Shown piece after piece: positions 26,351 to 36,666 of a DNA stretch of 64,000 bases (the first letter of the stretch is position 1; every line of letters starts with the position of its first letter). The notes under the pieces are model-generated. The model did no database searches, had not been told where the DNA came from, and was given only the letters and a program-made list of their open reading frames with translations. The translations under genes were made by a program, and so were the position numbers. Source of the DNA: Pseudomonas sessilinigenes (GTDB taxonomy: Bacteria; Pseudomonadota; Gammaproteobacteria; Pseudomonadales; Pseudomonadaceae); NCBI RefSeq assembly GCF_003850565.1, contig NZ_CP027706.1, forward strand, positions 4,526,001 to 4,590,000, in the 5' to 3' direction.

Positions 26351-26965
26351 ATGAGCATTTCGATCTCTTACAGCGCTACCTATGGCGGTAACACTGTCGC
26401 GCAATACCTGAACGACTGGTCGGCCTACTTCGGCGACGTCAACCATCGTCCGGGCCAGGTGGTGGACGGCACCAACACCGGAGGCTTCAATCCGGGGCCG
26501 TTCGACGGCACCCAATACGCCATCAAGAGCACGGCCAGCGATGCCGCCTTCGTGGCCGATGGCAACCTGCACTACACCCTGTTCAACAACCCGAGCCATA
26601 CCCTGTGGGGCTCGCTGGATAAAGTCTCCCTGGGCGACACCCTCGCCGGTGGCTCGGGCAGCAACTACAGCCTGGTCAGCCAGGAAGTCAGCTTCGCCAA
26701 CCTGGGCCTGAACAGCCTGCGCGAAGAGGGCCGTGCGGGTGAGGTGCACAAGGTGGTCTATGGCCTGATGAGCGGCGACAGCTCGGCACTGGCAGGCGAA
26801 ATCGATGCGCTGCTCAAGGCGATCAACCCGAACCTGTCGGTGAACTCGACGTTCGACGACCTGGCAGCGGCCGGTGTTGCCCACGCCAATCCGCTACCTG
26901 CTGCCGCCGATATCGGCCTGGTGGGCGTACAGGATGTGGCCCACGACTGGGCGCTGGCGGCCTGA
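26351..26965 (+). CDS. hasA: Secreted haemophore HasA
   Basis: 204-aa secreted protein that captures haem from host or environmental haemoproteins and hands it to HasR. No N-terminal signal peptide: it is exported by the type I system encoded downstream, with the signal in its C-terminus (DVAHDWALAA). Counting from Met, the haem ligands His32 (NHRPGQ) and Tyr75 (GNLHYTLF) and the supporting His83 (NPSHTLWG) are all at the canonical positions. The ATG at 26351 has TTGGAG upstream; the frame extends four codons further but without a site. Confidence 0.97.
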   Translation: MSISISYSATYGGNTVAQYLNDWSAYFGDVNHRPGQVVDGTNTGGFNPGPFDGTQYAIKSTASDAAFVADGNLHYTLFNNPSHTLWGSLDKVSLGDTLAGGSGSNYSLVSQEVSFANLGLNSLREEGRAGEVHKVVYGLMSGDSSALAGEIDALLKAINPNLSVNSTFDDLAAAGVAHANPLPAAADIGLVGVQDVAHDWALAA

Positions 26966-26988
26966 GTGCAGGCCTGAGGCAATAAAAA

Positions 26989-27018
26989 AGCGAATGCAGG
27001 ATCGCTCCTCCATTCGCT
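26989..27018 (+). terminator. Hairpin after hasA, possible attenuator
   Basis: AGCGAATG (26989-26996) pairs with CATTCGCT (27011-27018), followed by GTTTC. With only a weak T tract it may partly end transcription and so raise hasA over the secretion genes, which begin 167 bp later. Confidence 0.5.
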
Positions 27019-27184
27019 GTTTCAACTCACCGTCGTCGCCCGAGTTTTCGAAGGCCAGGGCGACGGCGGTGGCAAATTCTGGGGAGCGCCGCGGTGCCTG
27101 TCAACGTACCGGGCGCGCCTCTTGCCGCTCCATCCTGTCGGGGTGGAGGGCCACCTCTCCTTTAACTTTCCACAGGACATCTGG

Positions 27185-28966
27185 ATGAGCAGGCCGAACT
27201 CACTTGCCGCTTCCGAGACGCTGGCGGCCCTGGCGGCCTACAAGAGCGGCTTTTTCAACATTGGCCTGTTCTCGGCAGTGATCAACCTGCTGATGCTGGC
27301 GCCGGCCCTGTACATGCTGCAGGTCTATGACCGGGTATTGGCTTCGGGCAACCAGATGACCCTGCTGATGCTGACGCTGATGATCCTCGGCCTGTTCGGC
27401 TTGATGGGGGCGTTGGAGTGGGTGCGCAGCCAGGTGGTGATCCACCTCGGTACGCAGATGGACATGCGCTTGAACCAGCGGGTGTACGACGCGGCGTTCG
27501 AGGCCCAGCTCAAGGGCAGCCCGCAGGCGGCCGGGCAGGCGCTGAACGACCTGACGGCGCTGCGCCAATTCGCCACCGGCAACGCCTTGTTCGCCTTCTT
27601 CGATGCCCCGTGGTTCCCGGTGTACCTGCTGGTGATCTTCCTGTTTCATCCCTGGCTCGGGTTGCTGGCCCTGGGCGGCGCGCTGCTGCTGGTGGCGCTG
27701 GCCTGGATCAACCAGCGTATCTGCCAGGCACCGTTGGCCGAGGCCAGCCAGTTGTCCATCCTGACCAGCCAGCAGGCTTCGGCCAACCTGCGCAACGCCG
27801 ATGCCATCGAGGCCATGGGGATGCTCGCGGCCTTGCGCGAGCGCTGGTTTGCCGGGCACCAGGCGTTTCTTGCCCAGCAGAACCTGGCCAGCGCCAAGAC
27901 CGCGACCATCAGTGCCTGGTCCAAGGGCGTGCGCATGGCCTTGCAATCCCTGGTCCTGGGCCTGGGTGCCTGGCTGGCGGTGCAGGGGCAGATCACTCCG
28001 GGGATGATGATCGCCGGCTCGATCCTGATGGGCCGGGTGCTCAGCCCCATCGATCAGTTGATTGCGGTATGGAAGCAGTGGAGCTCGGCGCGCTTGGCCT
28101 ACGAACGGTTGGCGCAGTTGCTGCAGGAAAATCCGCCGCGCCCCGTGCGCATGAGCCTGCCGGCACCCAAGGGGCAACTGGATATCGAGCAGTTGAGCGC
28201 CTGTGCCCCGGGGCGACGGCGCCCGGCCCTGGCCAACCTCGGGTTCACCCTGGAGGCAGGCCAGGTCCTGGGGGTGATCGGCCCCTCTGGTTGCGGTAAA
28301 TCCACGTTGGCCCGCTTGCTGGTCGGGGCCTGGACGCCGCTGACCGGCAAGGTGCGCCTGGATGGTGCGGACCTCGCTCAATGGGACAAGCGGCAACTGG
28401 GCCCGCATATCGGCTACCTGCCCCAGGACATCCAGCTGTTCGCCGGCAGCATTGCCGAAAACATCGCACGGTTTGCCCAGGTGGACTCGGACCAGGTACT
28501 GCAAGCGGCGCAGATGGCCGGGGTGCATGAACTGATCCTGCAGATGCCCCAGGGCTACGACACGCGTTTGGGTGAAGGGGGAGCCGGCCTGTCCGGGGGG
28601 CAGCGCCAGCGTATCGGCCTGGCCCGTGCCTTGTACGGCTTGCCGGCATTGATCGTGCTCGATGAGCCCAACTCCAATCTGGATGAGGCCGGCGAGCAGG
28701 CACTGTTGCAAGCCATCGCCCAGCTCAAGCAGTTGCGCCGGACCCTGGTGCTGATCACCCATAAACCCAATGTGCTGACCCTGACCGACCAGTTGATGAT
28801 CCTGCGCGAGGGGCAGTTGCAAGCATTCGGCCCTACCGCCCGGGTGCTGGAAGCCAGCCACAAGGCCAAGGCCGCCCCACCGGCGTCACCTGTGAGCAAT
28901 CCGGTGGCCAATCTGAACATGAGTTATCGCCTGGGCATGGCCGGCGGGGAAGGTAGAAAAGCATGA
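27185..28966 (+). CDS. hasD: Type I secretion ABC transporter/permease
   Basis: 593-aa inner-membrane ATPase of the PrtD/HasD class that drives HasA export. The membrane domain spans the first 300 residues (opening [20 protein letters not shown]). The nucleotide-binding domain has Walker [11 protein letters not shown]-loop [11 protein letters not shown], signature [15 protein letters not shown], Walker [13 protein letters not shown] and H-loop ITHKP. There is no peptidase C39 domain, as usual for this class. The ATG at 27185 begins the family sequence. The stop overlaps the hasE start (ATGA). Confidence 0.95.
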   Translation: MSRPNSLAASETLAALAAYKSGFFNIGLFSAVINLLMLAPALYMLQVYDRVLASGNQMTLLMLTLMILGLFGLMGALEWVRSQVVIHLGTQMDMRLNQRVYDAAFEAQLKGSPQAAGQALNDLTALRQFATGNALFAFFDAPWFPVYLLVIFLFHPWLGLLALGGALLLVALAWINQRICQAPLAEASQLSILTSQQASANLRNADAIEAMGMLAALRERWFAGHQAFLAQQNLASAKTATISAWSKGVRMALQSLVLGLGAWLAVQGQITPGMMIAGSILMGRVLSPIDQLIAVWKQWSSARLAYERLAQLLQENPPRPVRMSLPAPKGQLDIEQLSACAPGRRRPALANLGFTLEAGQVLGVIGPSGCGKSTLARLLVGAWTPLTGKVRLDGADLAQWDKRQLGPHIGYLPQDIQLFAGSIAENIARFAQVDSDQVLQAAQMAGVHELILQMPQGYDTRLGEGGAGLSGGQRQRIGLARALYGLPALIVLDEPNSNLDEAGEQALLQAIAQLKQLRRTLVLITHKPNVLTLTDQLMILREGQLQAFGPTARVLEASHKAKAAPPASPVSNPVANLNMSYRLGMAGGEGRKA

Positions 28967-30312
28967 AGGCAGCGTTATCCACAGGCCATGCCAGCGCAGG
29001 CGAACCCTTGGTGGCCGGCAAGGTGCTGGTGCTGGACGACAGGAAATACTCCCGGCTGGGTTGGCTGTTGGTGCTGGCCGGTTTCGTCGGTTTCCTCGGC
29101 TGGGCCGCACTGGCGCCCCTGGACAAGGGGGTGGCGGTGTCGGGCAAGGTCATGGTCTCGGGGCATCGCAAGACCGTACAGCACCAGAGCGGCGGGATCG
29201 TCGAGCGCATCGAGGTCAAGGAGGGGCAGCGGGTCGGTGCCGGGCAAGTCCTGCTGCGGCTCAACGAAACCCCGTTGCGTGCCCAGATGCAGTCCTTGCG
29301 CAGCCAGTACCTGGGGTCCCTGGCCAGCGAGGCGCGCCTCAACGCCGAGCGCGAGGGTACGCCCCAGATCACCTTCGACCCCCAGCTACTGGCCTTGGCG
29401 GGCGAGCCGGAAGTAGCCGCCAGCCTGACCCTGCAACGGCAGTTGTTCGACAGCCGGCGCCAGGCCCTGGCCATGGAGCAGCAGGGGATTGCCGAAACCA
29501 TCGCCGGCTCCGAGGCGCAGCTGCGCGGTACCCGGGATTCCCAGGCCAGCAAGGTGCAGCAGCGCCAAGCCTTGAACGAGCAGCTGCAAGGTTTGCGCGA
29601 GCTGGCCCGGGATGGCTATATCCCGCGTAACCGGCTGCTGGACAGCGAGCGTTTGTATGCCCAGGTCGAGGGGGCGATTGCAGAAGACTTTGGCCGGATC
29701 GGTTTGCTGCAGCGCCAGATCCTCGAACTGCGCCTGCGCATCCGCCAGGTCGGCGAGGACTTCCAGAAAGACCTGCGCAGCCAGTTGGCCGATACCCGTA
29801 TCCGCACCGAGGACTTGCGCAATCGGCTGGCCTCCGCGGAGTTCGACCTGGCCAACAGCCTGGTCCGGGCGCCGGCTGCCGGTGTAGTGGTGGGCCTTGA
29901 GGTGTATACCGAGGGCGGGGTGATCAAGCCGGGCCAGCCGTTGATGGACATCGTGCCCCAGGACGAACCGCTGCTGGTGGAGGCGCGGGTACCGGTGCAA
30001 CTGATCGATAAGGTGCATCCGGGGCTGGCGGTGGAATTGATGTTCCCGGCGTTCAACCAGAGCACCACGCCAAGGGTGGCGGGGGAGGTGACCCTGGTGT
30101 CCGCCGATCGCCAGGTGGATGAGCGTACCGAGGAGCCTTACTACACCTTGCGCGCCACGGTCAGCAGCCAGGGCATGCAGCAGTTGCAAGGCCTGCAGGT
30201 TCGCCCGGGGATGCCGGTGGAAGCCTTTGTCCGTACCGGCGAACGCTCGATGCTCAACTACCTGTTCAAGCCCTTGCTGGACCGTAGCCACATGGCGCTG
30301 GTGGAAGAATGA
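28963..30312 (+). CDS. hasE: Type I secretion membrane-fusion protein
   Basis: 449-aa HlyD-family adaptor linking HasD to the TolC-like pore. One transmembrane helix ([20 protein letters not shown], near residues 25-50) is followed by a lipoyl/barrel-sandwich half ([18 protein letters not shown]), a long coiled-coil hairpin rich in Arg, Gln and Leu (about residues 110-290), the second half ([20 protein letters not shown]) and a beta-barrel domain. It overlaps both neighbours by four bases (ATGA), so the secretion genes are translationally coupled. Confidence 0.95.
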   Translation: MKAALSTGHASAGEPLVAGKVLVLDDRKYSRLGWLLVLAGFVGFLGWAALAPLDKGVAVSGKVMVSGHRKTVQHQSGGIVERIEVKEGQRVGAGQVLLRLNETPLRAQMQSLRSQYLGSLASEARLNAEREGTPQITFDPQLLALAGEPEVAASLTLQRQLFDSRRQALAMEQQGIAETIAGSEAQLRGTRDSQASKVQQRQALNEQLQGLRELARDGYIPRNRLLDSERLYAQVEGAIAEDFGRIGLLQRQILELRLRIRQVGEDFQKDLRSQLADTRIRTEDLRNRLASAEFDLANSLVRAPAAGVVVGLEVYTEGGVIKPGQPLMDIVPQDEPLLVEARVPVQLIDKVHPGLAVELMFPAFNQSTTPRVAGEVTLVSADRQVDERTEEPYYTLRATVSSQGMQQLQGLQVRPGMPVEAFVRTGERSMLNYLFKPLLDRSHMALVEE

Positions 30313-31646
30313 GCCGCGCTGGACGATACCTGCTCCTGCTGGGGCTGCTGCTGGCGCCTGAAGTCCGGGCGCTGGGGCTGCTGGCAGCCTACGACCTGGC
30401 CTTGCGCAATGACCCGACCTTCCAGGCGGCGATCAAGGAGCGCGATGCCGGGGAGGAGAATCGCGCCATTGGTCGGGCCGGGCTGCTGCCGAGCCTGTCC
30501 TGGAACTACAACAATTCGCGCAACCGCTCGCAGGTGACCCAGGAAACCCTGCGTGGTGATCTCACCAGCAACCGTGACTATCGCAGCTACGCTTCGACGC
30601 TGACCTTGCAGCAACCCTTGCTGGACTACGAAGCCTATGCGCGCTTTCGTCAGGGCGCGGCCCAGGCACTGTTCGCCGACGAGCGCTTTCGTAGCAAGAG
30701 CCAGGAGTTGGCCGTACGCCTGCTGGGTGCCTATAGCCAGGCATTGCTGGCCCAGGAGCGTATCGAGTTGAGTGGCGCGCAGAAGCGCGCCTTTGCCGAG
30801 CGCTTGCAGCTCAACCAACGGTTGCTCAAGAGTGGTGAAGGTACCCGGACCGATGCGCTGGAAACCCAGGCCCGCCTGAGCCTGGCACTGGCCGAGGAAA
30901 TCGAGGCGCGGGACCAGCAGGATGCCGCCCTGCGCGAGTTGCAGGCCATCGTTGGCGAGCCGTTGCAGATCGATGAGCTGGACCCACTGGTCCGCCAGTT
31001 CCAGATCCGGCCGTTGCTGCCCAACCGCTTCGAGACCTGGCGTGAGCTGGCCATGGCCAACAACCCGCAGCTGGCCTCCCAGCAGCAGGCCCTGCGGGCG
31101 GCCGAGTATGAGGTGGAGCGCAAGCGTGCCGGGCACCTGCCCAAGGTCAGCCTGTACGCCAGCAGCCGCCAGACCCGCTCCGACTCCGAGAGCTCCTACA
31201 ACCAGCAGTACGACACCAACACGGTCGGTATCCAGGTCAGCCTGCCGCTGTTCGCCGGAGGCTCGGTGTCGGCCTCGACCCGCCAGGCGGCCAGCCAGCT
31301 GTCCCAGGCGCAGTACGAGCTGGATGCGCAGACGGCCACTACCCTTAACGAACTGCGCAAGCAGTTCAACCTCAATACCAGTGCCGCAGCGAGGGTCCAG
31401 GCCTATGAGATGGCGGTGGACTCGGCCCAGGCCCTGGTGGCCGCGACCCAGAAAAGCGTGCGCGGTGGTGAACGGGTCAACCTCGATGTGCTGGACGCCG
31501 AGCAGCAACTGTTCAGCGCCCGCCGCGACCTGGCCGATGCCCGGCATGCCTACCTGCTGGCGCGTATCCAGCTCAAGTACCAGGCTGGCCTGCTCAACGA
31601 GCAGGACATGGTGCAACTGGCCGACTACTTCCACCCGACCCTGTAG
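30309..31646 (+). CDS. hasF: Type I secretion outer-membrane protein, TolC family
   Basis: 445-aa TolC-family channel that completes the HasDEF exporter. It has a short signal peptide (LLLLGLLLAPEVRA), then LGLLAAYDLALRNDPTFQAA, the usual opening helix, and two internally related halves of long helices and beta strands. The overlap with hasE and lack of a following has gene mark it as the last gene of the operon. Its stop codon lies inside a REP-like element. Confidence 0.94.
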   Translation: MSRAGRYLLLLGLLLAPEVRALGLLAAYDLALRNDPTFQAAIKERDAGEENRAIGRAGLLPSLSWNYNNSRNRSQVTQETLRGDLTSNRDYRSYASTLTLQQPLLDYEAYARFRQGAAQALFADERFRSKSQELAVRLLGAYSQALLAQERIELSGAQKRAFAERLQLNQRLLKSGEGTRTDALETQARLSLALAEEIEARDQQDAALRELQAIVGEPLQIDELDPLVRQFQIRPLLPNRFETWRELAMANNPQLASQQQALRAAEYEVERKRAGHLPKVSLYASSRQTRSDSESSYNQQYDTNTVGIQVSLPLFAGGSVSASTRQAASQLSQAQYELDAQTATTLNELRKQFNLNTSAAARVQAYEMAVDSAQALVAATQKSVRGGERVNLDVLDAEQQLFSARRDLADARHAYLLARIQLKYQAGLLNEQDMVQLADYFHPTL

Positions 31647-31691
31647 CCGCTGTCGAGCCCGCGAGGCTGCGACAAGGCCCGCAGGGCCTTC
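31642..31691 (+). repeat. REP-like element A, copy 1
   Basis: About 50 bp beginning TGTAGCCGCTGTCGAGCCCG and ending in GGCCCGCAGGGCCTTC. A second copy, inverted, lies at 36323-36372 and differs at only a few positions. The hasF stop codon lies within it. Confidence 0.75.
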
Positions 31692-31710
31692 AATGACGGC
31701 CGCTGACAGA

Positions 31711-31740
31711 ATGAAAACGGCCGTCACGAGGACGGCCGTT
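31711..31740 (-). terminator. Rho-independent terminator of trmA
   Basis: A perfect 10-bp stem, AACGGCCGTC (31716-31725) and GACGGCCGTT (31731-31740), with a 5-base loop. Read on the minus strand it is followed by a short T tract, so it ends the trmA transcript. It can also block read-through from hasF. Confidence 0.85.
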
Positions 31741-31754
31741 GGTGGGGCTATGGA

Positions 31755-32834
31755 TCAGCGGCGGGTCAGCAGGACCCCGGATTCCATGTGGTGGGTCCAG
31801 GGGAACTGGTCGAACAGCGCGCAGCGCTCGATCCGGTGGGTGTCGTGCAACTGGGCAATGTTAGCCGCCAGGGTTTCCGGGTTGCAGGAGATGTACAGGA
31901 TGTTGTCGAAGCGCCGGGTCAGCTCGCAGGTGTCCGGGTCCATGCCGGCCCGTGGTGGGTCGACGAACACGCTGCCGAACGCGTAGCTCTTCAGGTCCAC
32001 CCCTTGCAGGCGGCGGAACGGCCGCACTTCATTGAGGGCCTCGGTCAACTCCTCGGCGGACAGGCGCACCAGGGTGACGTTGTCCACGGCGTTTTCGCTG
32101 AGGTTGCTCAGGGCGGCGTTGACCGAGGTCTTGCTGATCTCGGTGGCCAGCACCTTGCGCACCCGGGTGGCCAGGGGCAGGGTGAAGTTGCCGTTGCCGC
32201 AGTACAGCTCCAGCAGGTCATCCTGGCGTTCGCCCAGGGCGGCGTAGGCCCAGTCGAGCATCTTCTGGTTCACCGTGCCGTTGGGCTGGGTGAAGGCGCC
32301 TTCGGGCTGGCGGTAGCTGAAGCTGCGACCACCGACTTCCAGGCGTTCCACCACGTAGTCCTGGCCGATGACTTCACGCTTGCCCTTGGAGCGGCCGATC
32401 ACGCTGACTTTCAGCTCGGCGGCCAGCTGGCTCGCGGCCTGGTGCCAGTGCTCGTCCAGCGGGCGGTGGTAGCACAGGGTGATCATCGCATCGCCGGCCA
32501 GGGTGGTGAGGAACTCCACCTGGAACAGCTTGTGGCTCAGGGCGTGGCTGGCTTGCCAGGCGGCCTTGAGCTGCGGCATCAACTGGTTGATGCGCTGGCT
32601 GGCGATGGGGAACTGCTCGATCAGGATCGGCGTGCGCTTGTCCTCCTGGGAGAACATCGCGTAGTGGCGCTCGCCCGCTTCGCGCCACAGGCGGAACTCG
32701 GCGCGCAGGCGGAAGTTCTGCAGCGGCGAGTCGAAGACCTGGGGCTCGGGCGCATCGAAGGGGGCCAGCAGGCCACGCAAGCGCGTGACCTTTTCCTGCA
32801 ACTGGGTGTTGTAGCTTGCGGCGTCGAAAGTCAT
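31755..32834 (-). CDS. trmA: tRNA (uracil-54-C5)-methyltransferase
   Basis: 359-aa SAM-dependent enzyme that makes ribothymidine at position 54 of tRNA. It lacks the TRAM domain of the RumA paralogues, as normal for TrmA. The N-terminal part ([18 protein letters not shown]) binds RNA. The SAM site is [15 protein letters not shown], with [11 protein letters not shown], and the catalytic cysteine is in [12 protein letters not shown]. The start overlaps the stop codon of the upstream permease gene by four bases, so the two are coupled. Confidence 0.96.
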   Translation of the reverse strand: MTFDAASYNTQLQEKVTRLRGLLAPFDAPEPQVFDSPLQNFRLRAEFRLWREAGERHYAMFSQEDKRTPILIEQFPIASQRINQLMPQLKAAWQASHALSHKLFQVEFLTTLAGDAMITLCYHRPLDEHWHQAASQLAAELKVSVIGRSKGKREVIGQDYVVERLEVGGRSFSYRQPEGAFTQPNGTVNQKMLDWAYAALGERQDDLLELYCGNGNFTLPLATRVRKVLATEISKTSVNAALSNLSENAVDNVTLVRLSAEELTEALNEVRPFRRLQGVDLKSYAFGSVFVDPPRAGMDPDTCELTRRFDNILYISCNPETLAANIAQLHDTHRIERCALFDQFPWTHHMESGVLLTRR

Positions 32835-34123
32835 GCGGGGTAGCCCAGCTTGATCACGAACAGGATCGACAGGATCACCAGGGGCGCGTTCAGCTCACGG
32901 GCACGGCCCGACAGTAGCTTGATCACGGTCCAGGCAATGAAACCGAAGGCGATGCCATTGGCGATGGAATAGGTGAACGGCATGGCCAGGGCGGTGACCA
33001 CCACGGGAGCGGCGACCGTGATGTCTTCCCAGTCGATTTCCGCCAGGCCCGAGGTCATCAGCACGGCGACGAACAGCAGTGCCGGTGCGGTGGCGAAGGC
33101 TGGAACGCTGGCCGCCAGCGGCGAGAAGAACAGTGCCAGCAGGAACATGATCGCCACCACGATGGCGGTCAGGCCGGTGCGGCCGCCAGCGCTCACGCCT
33201 GCTGCGGATTCGATGTAGCTGGTGGTGGTCGAGGTGCCCAGCAGGGAACCGGCCATGGCCGCGGTGCTGTCGGCGATCAGGGCCCGGCCCATTTTCGGCA
33301 TGTGGCCGTCCTTGCCCATCAGGCCGGCGCGCTTGGCCACGCCGATCAGGGTGCCGGAGTTGTCGAACAGGTCGACGAACAGGAAGGCGAAGATCACGCT
33401 GATCAGGCCGATGTCCAGGGCGCCCTTGATGTCCAGTTGCAGGAAGGTTGGGGCCAGGGACGGAGGCATCGAGGTCACTCCGCCGAACGGAGTAACGCCC
33501 AGCAGGATGGACACCACGGTCACCGCGAGGATGCCGATCAGCACCGCGCCACGCACTTTCAGGGCTTCCAGGGCGACGATCAGGGCAAAACCCAGGGCCG
33601 CGAGGATAGGGGCCGGTTTGCTCAGGTCGCCCAGGCCGACCAGGGTCGACTCGTTGCCCACCACGATCTGCGCGTTATGCAGGGCGATCAGCGCCAGGAA
33701 CAGGCCGATACCGGCGGCAATCGCCGAGCGCAGGGGCAGGGGGATGCTGTTGATGATCCATTCGCGGATGCGGAAGATCGACAACAGGAAGAACAGCACC
33801 GCCGAGATGAACACCGCACCCAGCGCCACTTGCCAGGTATGGCCCATGTGCAGGACCACGGTGTAGGTGAAGAAGGCGTTCAGGCCCATGCCGGGTGCCA
33901 GGGCGATCGGGTAGTTGGCGATCACGCCCATGACGGTGGAGCCGATGGCCGCCGCCAGGCAGGTGGCAACGAACACCGCGCCTTTGTCCATGCCGGTCTC
34001 GCCGAGGATGCTCGGGTTGACGAAAAGAATGTAGGCCATGGCCAGGAAGGTGGTAACGCCCGCAAGTATCTCGGTGCGCACGTTGGTGTTGTGTGCCTTG
34101 AGTTGAAACAGCCTTTCCAGCAT
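32831..34123 (-). CDS. NCS2-family purine permease (AzgA/GhxP-like)
   Basis: 430-aa proton symporter for hypoxanthine, guanine or adenine. The opening [20 protein letters not shown] and [18 protein letters not shown] are signatures of the AzgA-like branch, followed by [14 protein letters not shown] and about 12 further membrane segments. The start at 34123 has GGGGAG upstream; the longer frame has no conserved sequence. Its stop overlaps the trmA start, an odd pairing of a purine importer with a tRNA methylase that may reflect only shared transcription. Confidence 0.9.
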   Translation of the reverse strand: MLERLFQLKAHNTNVRTEILAGVTTFLAMAYILFVNPSILGETGMDKGAVFVATCLAAAIGSTVMGVIANYPIALAPGMGLNAFFTYTVVLHMGHTWQVALGAVFISAVLFFLLSIFRIREWIINSIPLPLRSAIAAGIGLFLALIALHNAQIVVGNESTLVGLGDLSKPAPILAALGFALIVALEALKVRGAVLIGILAVTVVSILLGVTPFGGVTSMPPSLAPTFLQLDIKGALDIGLISVIFAFLFVDLFDNSGTLIGVAKRAGLMGKDGHMPKMGRALIADSTAAMAGSLLGTSTTTSYIESAAGVSAGGRTGLTAIVVAIMFLLALFFSPLAASVPAFATAPALLFVAVLMTSGLAEIDWEDITVAAPVVVTALAMPFTYSIANGIAFGFIAWTVIKLLSGRARELNAPLVILSILFVIKLGYPA

Positions 34124-34329
34124 GTCTGCTCCCCGTGGCGCCGCCAGGCGCCGTGAATGTATCGACTCCAACAGCAAAGCACAGACTGCCTGATGCGCCT
34201 GTGGATTTGCCTTGGGTCGGGAAAAGCCGCGCATCATACCAGCAGCGTGGGCCAATGGCTGCGATCGTCGTCGATGTTTTGCCGGGCTGGCAAGTAGCGC
34301 ATACTGCGGCCTGATTTCGAGGGGGATTT

Positions 34330-34779
34330 ATGCGCAGTACAGTGAAAATGACCGCCTTGGCGCTGCTGGGAGCCGCGGCCTGTTGGTTCGCCAGCTCGGC
34401 CATGGCCCGCTCGGCTCCGCCCTTGAGCCAGGTGGAAATCCTCAAGGTGCTGTCGCCAGCCTGCGGGCTGGAGGATGTCTCCGACGGTCGCGAGCGGACC
34501 CAGTGCGAGCATCACGGGCCGGGCATCAAGGTCTACGTGCTGGAGATCGGCTACGGCCGCGAGCCCTACGTGACCCTGGACGGCCTGGAGGTCGACGGGA
34601 CCCGGACCCCGGTGTGCGAAGACGGCTCCACCTATGTGCCCTGCGAGACCGGTGGGATCACCGCCGGCTACCTCTATATCTTCGACCTGGCCGACAAGCA
34701 GGAAGGCACCTTCCGTTTCACCAACACCTCGATCAATGCGCCGGGCAACACCATGAGTGCGCAGATCTACATCAAGTAG
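34330..34779 (+). CDS. Exported small protein, possibly DUF4879/YolA-like
   Basis: 149 aa with a signal peptide (KMTALALLGAAACWFASSAMA). The mature part is beta-rich and carries Cys residues in SPACGLED, TQCEHHG, PVCEDGS and VPCETGG, which could form two disulfides. The segments YVLEIGYGREPYVTLDGLEV and APGNTMSAQIYIK suggest a small beta-sandwich. I associate this pattern with DUF4879 proteins but cannot confirm it. It is a single gene between divergent and convergent neighbours. Confidence 0.65.
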   Translation: MRSTVKMTALALLGAAACWFASSAMARSAPPLSQVEILKVLSPACGLEDVSDGRERTQCEHHGPGIKVYVLEIGYGREPYVTLDGLEVDGTRTPVCEDGSTYVPCETGGITAGYLYIFDLADKQEGTFRFTNTSINAPGNTMSAQIYIK

Positions 34780-34909
34780 GTCGCAGCCGACGACGGGCTC
34801 GATGGTTGGCTCCAGGTATTGCATTTGGCCTTGGCTGCCAACCCGATCCGGGCTTTGCCTGTTCCGGCGTACTCCAGCCGGGCAGGTTCAGATCGGCTGG
34901 CTCAGTCAC

Positions 34910-36154
34910 CTAACCCGCCCGGGTTGGCTCCGTTTGCGGCTCGTGCATCCGGTCGCGCCTGGCCAGGGTCGGGAACAGCTTGATCCAGGTCCCGGTCACC
35001 ACCAGCGTACCGACCCCGCCCAGCACCACCGCCGGCACGGTGCCGAACCAGTGGGCCGTTAGCCCGGACTCGAACTCCCCCAGCTGGTTCGAGGCGCCGA
35101 TGAACAGGCCGTTCACCGCGCTGACCCGACCGCGCATTTCATCCGGGGTTTCCAGTTGTACGAAGGAGGCGCGGATCACCATGCTGATCATGTCCGCCGC
35201 GCCCAATACCACCAGCACTGCCAAAGAGAACCAGAACGAGGTGGACAGGCCGAAGGCGATGGTTGCCACGCCGAACACCCCGACGGCGGTGAACATCACC
35301 CGCCCGACCTTGCGCTCGACACTGAAGCGCGCCAGCCACAGCGACATCAGCAAGGCACCCACCGCCGGCGCCGAACGCAGCAGGCCCAGGCCCCAGGGGC
35401 CGGTCAGCAGGATGTCCTTGGCGAATACCGGCAACAGCGCGGTGGCGCCACCGAGCAATACGGCGAACAGGTCCAGGGAAATGGCCCCGAGGATATCCGG
35501 GCGGCTGCGGATGAAGCGAATGCCTGCCAGCAGCGAGTCGAGGGTGGCCTTGCTTTTGTTCAGGGCGGCCTGGCGGGCAGGCAGGTTGAGCATCAACAGG
35601 CAGGCGATCACGTACAGGATCACGGTCGGGCCATAGACCCAGGCGCTGCCGAAGGCATAGAGCAAGCCGCCCAGGGCCGGGGCGACGATGGTGGCCGACT
35701 GTTGGGCGGATTGCGCGGCGGCCACTGCCCTGGGAAACAGCGCGGCGGGCACGATGCTTGGCAGCAGGGCCTGGGTGGTGGGCATCTCGAAGGAGCGCGC
35801 GCCCCCGAGCAGGAAGGCCAGGATGAAGATCATTTCCCGGGTGACGCTGTCGGTCAGGCTGCCGATGGCCAGGGACAGGGCGATCAAGGCTTGCAGCGAC
35901 TGGCAGATGGCGGCCACGCGGCGCCGGTCGTAGCGGTCGGCCACGTGCCCGGTGTGCAGCATGAACAGCACCCGTGGGGCGAACTCCACCAGCCCCACCA
36001 GGCCCAGGTCGAGGACGTTCCCGGTCAGTTGGTAGAGATTCCAGCCAATGGCCACGGTGAGCATCTGGAAGCCACTGGCGGTGAAGATCCGGGCTATCCA
36101 GAAAGCGATGAACGGGCGGTGGTGACGGAGCAGCAAAGGTTCTGGGCTGGGCAT
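34910..36154 (-). CDS. MFS exporter, enterobactin-exporter (EntS)-like
   Basis: 414-aa transporter with 12 predicted membrane helices. HTGHVADRYDRRRV between helices 2 and 3 is the conserved MFS loop, and SFEMPTTQALLPSIVP is typical of the MFS_3/EntS-like branch that exports siderophores or drugs. It stands alone, with a hydrophilic C-terminus (ARRDRMHEPQTEPTRAG). The substrate is unknown; no siderophore genes are in the window. Confidence 0.85.
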   Translation of the reverse strand: MPSPEPLLLRHHRPFIAFWIARIFTASGFQMLTVAIGWNLYQLTGNVLDLGLVGLVEFAPRVLFMLHTGHVADRYDRRRVAAICQSLQALIALSLAIGSLTDSVTREMIFILAFLLGGARSFEMPTTQALLPSIVPAALFPRAVAAAQSAQQSATIVAPALGGLLYAFGSAWVYGPTVILYVIACLLMLNLPARQAALNKSKATLDSLLAGIRFIRSRPDILGAISLDLFAVLLGGATALLPVFAKDILLTGPWGLGLLRSAPAVGALLMSLWLARFSVERKVGRVMFTAVGVFGVATIAFGLSTSFWFSLAVLVVLGAADMISMVIRASFVQLETPDEMRGRVSAVNGLFIGASNQLGEFESGLTAHWFGTVPAVVLGGVGTLVVTGTWIKLFPTLARRDRMHEPQTEPTRAG

Positions 36155-36322
36155 CGGCAGGTAAATCTGAGCGGGGAGTGCAGCGAGGTTACCATCAAGA
36201 TGTAACCAATAGTTGCGGTCTAGGGGAAATCGTTAGCCGCGCATCTATCTCGTTCCTGGCTCCTTTTTTCGATGAGAGTCCCTGTTGCCACGGTGCAGGT
36301 TCCGGCTGATCGGTTGGACGCC

Positions 36323-36372
36323 GAAGGTCCTGCGGACCTTGTCGCAGCTTCGCGGGCTCAGCAGCGGCTACA
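36323..36372 (-). repeat. REP-like element A, copy 2 (inverted)
   Basis: The reverse complement of this 50-bp stretch matches the element at 31642-31691, with the same ends (TGTAGCCGCTG and CAGGACCTTC here). These copies are typical intergenic repeats of fluorescent pseudomonads. Confidence 0.75.
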
Positions 36373-36493
36373 GGGATGATGTGTGCTGGAGAAGCGTCGG
36401 GAAACCCCGGTCTTGAGAGGGTGAGGCAAGCTGTCACGCGGCAAATAACCACACAGTTGCGCAGCGAATTTAGGACTACTCTTTTAACGTTGA

Positions 36494-36507
36494 TTGATCC
36501 AGATCAA
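36494..36507 (+). promoter_or_regulatory. ANR/FNR box upstream of cioAB
   Basis: TTGATCCAGATCAA matches the TTGAT-N4-ATCAA consensus perfectly. It lies 160 bp before the cioA start. In P. aeruginosa, ANR is reported to repress cioAB at low oxygen, which this site would explain. Confidence 0.85.
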
Positions 36508-36666
36508 GGCCTTTTTCGAGGATTGGTGTGGCGGCCGCGAGGCCAGAATCCCTGCGTAGCGATGGTTTAAAAAGAACGAATCCGAATTCGCCGCACTCCA
36601 TATCCGTGGGGGCAGTGGGTGCAGGCCTCTGGCCGGCAGCCGGTATTACCTGACAGAGGAAAGCTT

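Larger units (their letters stand above)
36155..36666. other. 512-bp gene-free region before cioA
   Basis: No convincing gene. It contains an inverted REP-like element (36323-36372), a perfect ANR/FNR site (36494-36507), and presumably the promoter of the oxidase operon plus, on the other strand, that of the MFS gene. Confidence 0.7.
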
